Shown: one piece after another, positions 1-5,364 of the stretch
Numbering within the stretch: the stretch's first letter is position 1
How the letters are laid out: every line of letters starts with the position of its first letter
Assembly (NCBI GenBank): GCA_049317725.1
Contig: JBMOHS010000231.1
Coordinates: 1-5,364 of the forward strand
Reading direction: 5' to 3'
Length of the DNA stretch: 5,364 bases
DNA from: CAIOZW01 sp049317725
GTDB taxonomy: Bacteria; Acidobacteriota; Blastocatellia; RBC074
Translations under genes and position numbers: made by a program
Notes under the pieces: model-generated
What the model was told of the DNA's origin: nothing
The model's database searches: none
What the model saw: only the letters and a program-made list of their open reading frames with translations

Positions 1-524
<524 letters not shown>

Positions 525-525
<1 letters not shown>

Positions 526-530
526 GGAGG
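525..530 (+). promoter_or_regulatory. Ribosome binding site for the 4-hydroxyphenylpyruvate dioxygenase gene
   Basis: AGGAGG matches the anti-Shine-Dalgarno core and lies 9 nt before the ATG at 540. It overlaps the last base of the upstream TGA stop, so ribosomes finishing the hydroxylase could reinitiate here. A second GGAGG (535-539) directly abuts the ATG and is too close to act as the main site. Confidence 0.75.
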
Positions 531-539
531 AGCTGGAGG

Positions 540-1631
540 ATGAGCGGCAATCCACTGAAGATACGGCAGGTCCATCACCTGGAGTTCTATGTCGGCAATG
601 CCAAGCAGGCCGACTACTTCTATCGGAATGCGTTCGGCTTTTCGCGGATTGGCTATTCTGGGCTCGAGACAGGCGACCGCGAGAAGAGCTCCTACGCGCT
701 GCAGCAGGGCACGGTACGGCTGGTCTTAACGACGCCACACCATCCCGATTCCCCCATCAGCGAACACATCCGGAAGCACGGAGACGGTGTTCGCGACATT
801 GCCCTCGAGGTGGAGGACGCGGACTTGGCCTACGCGGAGTCGCTGGCGAGGGGGGCCGTGGGCGAGACGGAGCCGCACACGATCGAAGATGAGTTCGGCG
901 AGATCCGGCGGTCGAGTGTCCGGGTCTATGGGGACACGATCCACTCGTTCATCGCCAAGAGGAGGTACGACGGTCCCTTTCTGCCGGGCTTCATCAAGTC
1001 GGAGCAGCCTGGGCGCGACGCCGGGCTGCTCCGCATCGACCATTTTGTCGCCAATGTCGAATTCGGTCGGATGCTCGAATGGGAGAGGTGGTACAAGGAC
1101 GTCTTCGGTTTTACCAGATTCCTGACCTTCGACGACGAGGACATTTCAACAGAGTTCACGGCGCTCAACAGCATCGTCATGGCGAACGATTCCCGGAGCA
1201 TCAAGTTCCCGATCAACGAACCGGCACCGGGCCGCCGCAAGAGCCAGATCGAGGAGTATCTCGATTGCTACTACGGGCCAGGCGTGCAGCACATCGCCCT
1301 GCTGACGCGCGACATCATCCCGACCATCACCAAACTCCGCGAAAACGGTGTGGAATTTCTTGAGGTTCCGGATACATACTACGAGGCCTTGGCGGAGCGG
1401 GTCGGAGTGATCGAGGAGGAGATCGACCTGCTGCGGCGCTTGCGGATCCTGGTCGACCGCGACGACCAGGGGTATCTATTGCAGCTCTTCACGAAGCCAG
1501 TGGAGGACAGGCCGACGCTCTTCTTCGAGATCATTCAGCGCAAGGGCTGCCAGGGGTTCGGCAAGGGCAACTTCAAGGCACTCTTCGAATCGATCGAGCG
1601 GGAGCAGGCACGGCGCGGAAATCTGGTTTAG
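540..1631 (+). CDS. hppD: 4-hydroxyphenylpyruvate dioxygenase
   Basis: A 363-residue non-haem Fe(II) dioxygenase that converts 4-hydroxyphenylpyruvate to homogentisate, with decarboxylation, ring hydroxylation and side-chain migration. It has the expected two vicinal-oxygen-chelate halves: an N-terminal one (about residues 8-140) and a catalytic C-terminal one (about 163-345). The metal triad is visible as His168 (RIDHFV), His251 (GVQHIAL) and Glu330 (TLFFEIIQRKG). The INEPAPG block at 225-231 and the SQIEEYL block at 235-241 mark the substrate pocket, and the C-terminal helix begins GNFKALFESIE. Length is normal for the family. The related hydroxymandelate synthase is unlikely because of the direct link to the homogentisate dioxygenase gene and the typical C-terminal end. 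The start at 540 is supported by AGGAGG 9 nt upstream and by the family's usual N-terminal distance to the first domain. Gap to the preceding gene is 14 nt. Confidence 0.97.
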   Translation: MSGNPLKIRQVHHLEFYVGNAKQADYFYRNAFGFSRIGYSGLETGDREKSSYALQQGTVRLVLTTPHHPDSPISEHIRKHGDGVRDIALEVEDADLAYAESLARGAVGETEPHTIEDEFGEIRRSSVRVYGDTIHSFIAKRRYDGPFLPGFIKSEQPGRDAGLLRIDHFVANVEFGRMLEWERWYKDVFGFTRFLTFDDEDISTEFTALNSIVMANDSRSIKFPINEPAPGRRKSQIEEYLDCYYGPGVQHIALLTRDIIPTITKLRENGVEFLEVPDTYYEALAERVGVIEEEIDLLRRLRILVDRDDQGYLLQLFTKPVEDRPTLFFEIIQRKGCQGFGKGNFKALFESIEREQARRGNLV

Positions 1632-1637
1632 AGTGGG
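1631..1637 (+). promoter_or_regulatory. Weak ribosome binding site deciding the homogentisate dioxygenase start
   Basis: GAGTGGG ends 7 nt before the ATG at 1645 and is the only purine-rich candidate in the short gap. An in-frame GTG at 1633 would extend the protein by four residues but has no Shine-Dalgarno sequence in front of it, so ATG 1645 is preferred. The site is weak, so translation may depend on coupling to the upstream gene. Confidence 0.4.
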
Positions 1638-1644
1638 TGTAGCG

Positions 1645-2940
1645 ATGGGATCAGGAGACGTTCGATACCAGTCCGGGTTCGGCAATGAGCATGCGACCGA
1701 GGCAGTACCCGGTGCCTTGCCACAGGGCCAAAATTCGCCGCAGCGGCCCCCCCTCGGCCTCTACGCCGAGCAGTTGAGCGGGACGCCGTTCACCGCGCCG
1801 CGTTCGCTCAACCGCAGAACGTGGACCTACCGGATCAGGCCCACGGCGCTTCACCGGCCTTTCGCGCAGGTCCCTGCCGGCCTCTGGCAGAGCTCGCCAT
1901 TTGCCGGTGTACCCGCGTCCCCGAACCAGCTGCGATGGGACTCGTTACCGCTCCCCTCGACGCCGACCGATTTCATCACCGGCGTGGTGACCTTGGCCGG
2001 TAACGGTGACGTGGGCCTCGCGACCGGGATCGGCATTCACGTCTACGGTGCCAATGCCCCGATGCGGCGCTACTTCTACGATGCCGATGGAGAGCTGCTG
2101 ATCGTTCCGCAGCTTGGCGGGCTCGCCATCCACACGGAGCTTGGCCGTCTTGATGTCGTCCCTGGGGAGAGCTGCGTCATTCCGCGCGGCATCAAGTTCA
2201 GGGTGGATCTGCCGGATGGCGAGGCCCGCGGCTACATCTGCGAAAATTATGGCGCGCTGCTCAGGCTGCCCGATCTCGGACCGATCGGGGCCAACGGACT
2301 GGCAAATCCCAGGGATTTCCAGTACCCGGTCGCCGCCTTTGAGGATCTGGAGGGCGATTTCCGCCTGGCAGCCCGTTTCCAGGGCAGTCTGTGGGAAGCG
2401 AGGATCGGCCATTCGCCCCTCGACGTCGTCGCTTGGCATGGCAACTACGCGCCCTACAAGTACGACCTCGCGCGCTACAACACGATCAATACCGTGAGCT
2501 ACGATCACCCGGACCCGTCGATCTTCACGGTGCTGACCTCGCCACTCGACACGCTGGGAACCGCCAACGTCGATTTCGTGATCTTCCCGCCGCGCTGGGT
2601 GGTGGCAGAGCACACCTTCCGTCCCCCCTACTTCCATCGCAATGTGATGAGCGAGTTCATGGGGCTGATCTTTGGTCAGTACGAGGCGAAGGGCACCGGG
2701 TTCATTCCAGGTGGCGCCAGCCTGCACAACTGCATGTCGGGCCACGGACCCGACGCCGATGCGTTCGAGAAGGCAAGCGGCGCCGATCTGGCGCCCCAAA
2801 AGTACGACCACACACTGGCGTTCATGTTCGAGTCGCGGTATGTCATCCGACCGACGCGGTATGCGCTGGAGACCGCGGCGCTGCAGCCGGACTATTTCGA
2901 GTGCTGGCAGGGGCTCCGCAAGAACTTCGGGGTAGAGTGA
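1645..2940 (+). CDS. hmgA: Homogentisate 1,2-dioxygenase
   Basis: A 431-residue cupin-type Fe(II) dioxygenase that opens the ring of homogentisate to give maleylacetoacetate. The N-terminal signature YQSGFGNEHATEA, the block LYAEQLSGTPFT and the central LGPIGANGLANPRDF are typical of the family. Counting from ATG 1645, the iron ligands are His331 (YFHRN), Glu337 (MSEFMG) and His367 (SGHGPDAD), equivalent to His335, Glu341 and His371 of the human enzyme. The active-site His265 lies in VVAWHGNYAPYKY and corresponds to human His292. Length is close to the human 445 residues. A GTG at 1633 is an alternative start that adds four residues. The gene lies 13 nt after the dioxygenase gene that makes its substrate, and its TGA overlaps the ATG of the next gene by one base. 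No missing residue or frameshift was seen. Confidence 0.97.
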   Translation: MGSGDVRYQSGFGNEHATEAVPGALPQGQNSPQRPPLGLYAEQLSGTPFTAPRSLNRRTWTYRIRPTALHRPFAQVPAGLWQSSPFAGVPASPNQLRWDSLPLPSTPTDFITGVVTLAGNGDVGLATGIGIHVYGANAPMRRYFYDADGELLIVPQLGGLAIHTELGRLDVVPGESCVIPRGIKFRVDLPDGEARGYICENYGALLRLPDLGPIGANGLANPRDFQYPVAAFEDLEGDFRLAARFQGSLWEARIGHSPLDVVAWHGNYAPYKYDLARYNTINTVSYDHPDPSIFTVLTSPLDTLGTANVDFVIFPPRWVVAEHTFRPPYFHRNVMSEFMGLIFGQYEAKGTGFIPGGASLHNCMSGHGPDADAFEKASGADLAPQKYDHTLAFMFESRYVIRPTRYALETAALQPDYFECWQGLRKNFGVE

Positions 2941-3821
2941 TGCTGCAATCGATTCGTATTCTGCTGACGGGCCTGATCGATTATGCCGGGTTGTTTCCAC
3001 CGGCGGCGCTCGAGATGGCAATGGCCGTCGACAACTATGCGACCTATCGCGAGGGGGCCAATCCGTGGATGCTGGGCCGGTTCGTCCTGCCGGTGGCGAG
3101 GCTGGCCGAATTCGAGGCGGCGGCCTCGGGCCGCGTCGATGCGACACGGCCCTGGCAGGTGAGCGTGATTGCGGGCCCGGACCTTCCCCAGGACCTCGAC
3201 ACCATTGCTCAATTCAATGCGAGAAATGACCCGCGGATCCTGATCGACACGATCGAGATCAAGGCCAGCGCGCCGGAGGCGATCGCCGCGGCATTGCCAC
3301 GGCTCCCCTCCGAGCTGACTCCGTATTTCGAGATCCCGCTCGAAGATGACCTCGCCCCCCTGGTGCAGACCATCGCCGACGGCTCGGCCCGGGCCAAGGT
3401 CCGAACCGGCTCGACCGTGGCCGAGGGCTTCCCGTCAGCGGCAGCACTGGCCCGCTTCATCCGGGCCTGCGCCGACGAGGACGTCCCGTTCAAGGCGACG
3501 GCGGGTCTTCACCACCCGCTGCGGTCTGTCCAAGACCTGAGCGGTCAGCCCGGCAGCGGCCGGGCCCTGATGCACGGCTTTCTCAACGTCTTCCTCGCGG
3601 CGGCCTTCGCCCAAGCCGGGATGGCGACGGACAGACTTGCCGAACTGCTCGAGGAGTCAGATCTGGCAGCCTTTCACTTCGAGGATGACGCCGTCATCTG
3701 GTGGGGAGAGATGGTGGTCAAGGGGCACCTTCGCAACACGAGGAACCTCTTCGCCATCTCCTTTGGTTCCTGTTCATTCGAGGAGCCGCTGGAAGACCTC
3801 GAAAAACTGGGTCTGATGTAG
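2940..3821 (+). CDS. Uncharacterised 293-residue protein inside the homogentisate operon
   Basis: I do not recognise a named family. The start ATG overlaps the stop of the homogentisate dioxygenase gene (ATGA-type overlap at 2938-2942), with GGGG at 2929-2932 as a modest ribosome binding site; a GTG just upstream (2937) would add one residue. There is no signal peptide or obvious membrane helix, so it should be cytosolic. Blocks that look conserved are IDYAGLFPPA (13-22), NPWMLGRF (41-48), YFEIPL (129-134), AKVRTG (152-157), PFKATAGLHHPLR (183-195) and MHGFLNVF (211-218). The regular spacing of short hydrophobic strands ending in charged residues (Glu131, Lys153, Arg155, Lys185, His191, His192, Arg195) suggests an alpha/beta barrel enzyme; this is inference. 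It has no glutathione S-transferase layout. It occupies the place where a maleylacetoacetate isomerase gene is often found, so an isomerase or other pathway role is possible but unproven. Confidence 0.9.
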   Translation: MLQSIRILLTGLIDYAGLFPPAALEMAMAVDNYATYREGANPWMLGRFVLPVARLAEFEAAASGRVDATRPWQVSVIAGPDLPQDLDTIAQFNARNDPRILIDTIEIKASAPEAIAAALPRLPSELTPYFEIPLEDDLAPLVQTIADGSARAKVRTGSTVAEGFPSAAALARFIRACADEDVPFKATAGLHHPLRSVQDLSGQPGSGRALMHGFLNVFLAAAFAQAGMATDRLAELLEESDLAAFHFEDDAVIWWGEMVVKGHLRNTRNLFAISFGSCSFEEPLEDLEKLGLM

Positions 3822-3830
3822 GGGGGATCG

Positions 3831-5180
3831 ATGCCGACCGGAATCGACGAAACGCACCATCCAGAACTTCAGAGCTGGGTCGAGTCCGCCAACGACCCGG
3901 CGACCGACTTTCCGATTCAGAATCTGCCGTTCGCGCTCTTTGCCCGCCAGGGAAGTGGTGAAAGGCCGCGGGCGGGCATCGGCATCGGTGAGATGATTCT
4001 CGATCTTGGGAGGTGCCACGAGCGGGGGCTGCTCGGGGGAGCCCTCGAGCAGGTCGGCGCGTGCTGCACACTCGATCAGCTCAATTCGCTGATGGAGGTC
4101 GACGGCCAGACCCTGCTCGCCCTCCGCCGCCGGATCGTCCACCTCCTCCGGGCCGATTGTGGCGAAATCAGGGATGATCACAACCTCGGGGAGGCCCTGC
4201 TCCTCCCGATGGCGGAGGCCGAATTCTTCGTGCCAAGCAAGATTGGTGACTACACGGACTTCTACGCCTCCGTCGACCACGCGACCAATATCGGCAAGAT
4301 GTTCCGTCCTGACAATCCGCTCCTGCCGAATTACAAGTGGATTCCGATCGGCTATCACGGCCGGGCCTCCTCGATCGTGGTCAGCGGCACCCCCGTGCGC
4401 CGGCCGAATGGCCAGACCATGCCCGAGGGGGCTCCCTCACCGGTCTTCGGTCCGAGCCGGGCGCTCGATTACGAACTGGAGTTGGGTCTCTTCCTCGGAA
4501 AGGGCAATCGACTCGGATCACCCATCGGGATCGATGCCGCCGAGGAGCACATGTTTGGCCTCTGCCTGGTCAATGACTGGTCCGCCCGCGACCTCCAGAG
4601 ATGGGAGTACCAGCCGCTCGGCCCATTCCTCTCCAAGAGTTTTGCGACGTCGATCTCGCCGTGGATCGTCACCCTGCAGGCCCTCGCCCCCTTCCGCGCA
4701 CCGGCCTTCGAGCGGCCCGCCACGGACCCGCAGCCACTCGACTACCTCGATTCCCGGGTGAATCGCGAACGGGGCGGCTTCGAGATCCGGCTGGAAGTGC
4801 TGCTCTCAACCGCCTTGATGCGCGAACGAGGGCTTGGCCCCTGTCGGCTCACCCAATCCAACTCAAGGCTGCTCTACTGGACTCTCGCCCAGATGGTGAC
4901 CCACCATTCGAGCAACGGCTGCCAGCTCCGCCCTGGCGATCTGATCGCCAGCGGGACCATCTCTGGCCCCACCAGAGACAGCGTCGGCTCCCTGATCGAG
5001 CTGACGGCCAGGGGAACGGAACCGTTGCTTCTGCCGACGGGCGAACAGCGACAGTTCCTCCAGGACGGCGACGAGGTGATCCTGCGTGGCTCCTGCGAAA
5101 GGGACGGTTACCGGCGGATTGGCTTCGGCGAATGCCGGGGAAACATCAAGAAGAATGGAGAATGGAAAATGGAGAATTGA
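3831..5180 (+). CDS. fahA: Fumarylacetoacetase with repeat-derived C-terminal tail
   Basis: A 449-residue metal-dependent hydrolase that splits fumarylacetoacetate into fumarate and acetoacetate, the last step of the pathway. The N-terminal domain has the family block SWVESANDPATDFPIQNLPF (15-34). The catalytic domain carries Asp143 and His150 (DYTDFYASVDHATNIG), Glu215 and Glu217 (DYELELG), Asp249 (NDWSARD), Lys269 (LSKSF) and Glu390 (GSLIEL). These match mouse Asp126, His133, Glu199, Glu201, Asp233, Lys253 and Glu364, so the enzyme should be active. The blocks GYHGRASSIVVSGTP and RPGDLIASGTISG are intact. The ATG has AGGGGGG at 3820-3826, 4 nt upstream, overlapping the previous stop; the gap is 9 nt. 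After GFGECRG (431-437) the usual short ending is replaced by NIKKNGEWKMEN, most of it encoded by the heptamer array, and the stop falls inside a degenerate repeat unit. No frameshift is needed to read the gene. Confidence 0.97.
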   Translation: MPTGIDETHHPELQSWVESANDPATDFPIQNLPFALFARQGSGERPRAGIGIGEMILDLGRCHERGLLGGALEQVGACCTLDQLNSLMEVDGQTLLALRRRIVHLLRADCGEIRDDHNLGEALLLPMAEAEFFVPSKIGDYTDFYASVDHATNIGKMFRPDNPLLPNYKWIPIGYHGRASSIVVSGTPVRRPNGQTMPEGAPSPVFGPSRALDYELELGLFLGKGNRLGSPIGIDAAEEHMFGLCLVNDWSARDLQRWEYQPLGPFLSKSFATSISPWIVTLQALAPFRAPAFERPATDPQPLDYLDSRVNRERGGFEIRLEVLLSTALMRERGLGPCRLTQSNSRLLYWTLAQMVTHHSSNGCQLRPGDLIASGTISGPTRDSVGSLIELTARGTEPLLLPTGEQRQFLQDGDEVILRGSCERDGYRRIGFGECRGNIKKNGEWKMEN

Positions 5181-5201
5181 TAATGGTGAATTGATAATGG
5201 T
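5153..5201 (+). repeat. Left heptamer tandem array (degenerate, GGAGAAT orientation)
   Basis: Seven consecutive 7-nt units can be laid out as gaatgga, gaatgga, aaatgga, gaattga, taatggt, gaattga, taatggt, followed by a decayed gagtgat. The last four units form a perfect 14-nt tandem duplicate (5174-5187 and 5188-5201). The first four units code for the end of fumarylacetoacetase and supply its TGA stop (5178-5180). The array is AT-richer than the coding region. The same heptamer appears inverted and perfect at 5312-5364. Confidence 0.9.
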
Positions 5202-5227
5202 GAGTGATTTGAAAGAAATAGTTCTGC

Positions 5228-5246
5228 GCCCCAGCAAGACTGGGGC
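5228..5246 (+). other. GC-rich hairpin downstream of the operon
   Basis: A perfect 7-bp stem, GCCCCAG with CTGGGGC, encloses the loop CAAGA, 48 nt after the fumarylacetoacetase stop. It is the strongest local hairpin after the operon, but it is followed by TGCCGCAAG and not by a run of T, so it is not a standard intrinsic terminator. The right arm can alternatively pair (GGGGC 5242-5246 with GCCCC 5260-5264), which would give a switchable fold. It may be a repeat-element signature or a weak or Rho-assisted end site. Confidence 0.55.
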
Positions 5247-5311
5247 TGCCGCAAGTCCTGCCCCTACAAAATCGTGAAATTCCTTCTTGGATAGGCGAAT
5301 CCGTCTCCCTA

Positions 5312-5364
5312 ATTCTCCATTCTCCATTCTCCATTCTCCATTCTCCATTCTCCATTCTCCATTC
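5312..5364 (-). repeat. Right heptamer tandem array (perfect, runs off window)
   Basis: Seven complete and identical ATTCTCC units plus the first four bases of an eighth are visible on the + strand, equal to GGAGAAT on the - strand. There is no variation in 53 nt, unlike the decayed left array, which suggests recent expansion by slippage. The array continues past the window edge, so its true length is unknown. Confidence 0.95.

Larger units (their letters stand above)
5153..5364. repeat. Composite module: inverted heptamer arrays around a 110-nt core, right end cut by window
   Basis: Two arrays of the same heptamer face each other across a core at 5202-5311. Bases 5153-5178 can pair with 5311-5336 over 26 positions with a single A/C mismatch (5167 against 5322), leaving a loop of 132 nt. 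The core contains no convincing gene. It holds a GC-rich hairpin and a GCCCCTACAAAAT stretch, and its composition differs from the coding sequence upstream. No transposase, terminal dinucleotide or target-site duplication can be seen, because the right end is outside the window. It could be a non-autonomous mobile repeat, a pair of independently grown arrays, or a structure that ends or protects the operon mRNA. Confidence 0.6.

Noticed and set aside
2391..2939. Upstream extension of the unknown gene in the same frame
   Set aside because: The frame is open back to 2391, but this part overlaps the conserved C-terminal half of homogentisate dioxygenase and translates to Arg/His-rich sequence. 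The real start is the overlapping ATG at 2940.
1945..3147. 400-residue open frame on the - strand
   Set aside because: It lies antisense to the homogentisate dioxygenase gene and the start of the unknown gene. Its composition is rich in Arg, Pro and Gly, as expected for a shadow of GC-rich coding DNA, and it shows no family motif.
3774..4358. 194-residue open frame on the - strand
   Set aside because: It is antisense to the fumarylacetoacetase gene, whose motifs are clear and continuous across the same stretch.
5228..5246. Standard intrinsic terminator
   Set aside because: The stem is good but there is no T-run after it on either strand at the correct distance, so it was kept only as a hairpin of uncertain role.
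5289..5302. Small palindrome GGAT-6-ATCC in the core
   Set aside because: A four-base stem is too short to separate from chance.
4863..5355. - strand open frames beginning MENGEWRMENGEW, as possible small repeat proteins
   Set aside because: The peptide repeat is simply the translation of the heptamer in any frame, and the remainder is antisense to fumarylacetoacetase or repeat core. There is no ribosome binding site or family match.
5312..5364. CRISPR array
   Set aside because: The unit is 7 nt with no spacers; it is a simple tandem repeat.

Overview
The window is one strand of a tightly packed catabolic operon for phenylalanine and tyrosine (the homogentisate pathway), followed by a short AT-richer repeat module that runs off the right edge. 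All genes are on the + strand. In order they are: the 3' part of a phenylalanine/aromatic amino acid hydroxylase (1-525); 4-hydroxyphenylpyruvate dioxygenase (540-1631); homogentisate 1,2-dioxygenase (1645-2940); an unrecognised 293-residue protein (2940-3821); and fumarylacetoacetase (3831-5180). Gaps between genes are 14, 13, -1 and 9 nt, so a single transcript with coupled translation is very likely. No promoter is visible, because the upstream part of the operon lies outside the window.

Together the enzymes turn phenylalanine into tyrosine, 4-hydroxyphenylpyruvate (by a transaminase not in the window) into homogentisate, homogentisate into maleylacetoacetate, and fumarylacetoacetate into fumarate plus acetoacetate. 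The step with no recognisable gene here is the maleylacetoacetate to fumarylacetoacetate isomerase. The unknown gene sits exactly at that position in the operon, which is the most interesting functional lead in the window.

From 5153 to the end is a repeat module. A degenerate heptamer array (consensus GGAGAAT) overlaps the last codons of fumarylacetoacetase. It is followed by a core of about 110 nt with a GC-rich hairpin, and then by a perfect array of the same heptamer in inverted orientation. The left array has apparently replaced the normal end of fumarylacetoacetase with a repeat-encoded tail.

Organism: a bacterium with a moderately high GC genome, shown by close gene packing, Shine-Dalgarno sequences and G/C-rich third positions. 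The hydroxylase and the 4-hydroxyphenylpyruvate dioxygenase resemble the animal enzymes more than those of Pseudomonas, as judged from remembered sequences. A non-proteobacterial lineage such as Gemmatimonadota, Acidobacteriota or a similar environmental phylum would fit, but the sequence alone does not settle this.
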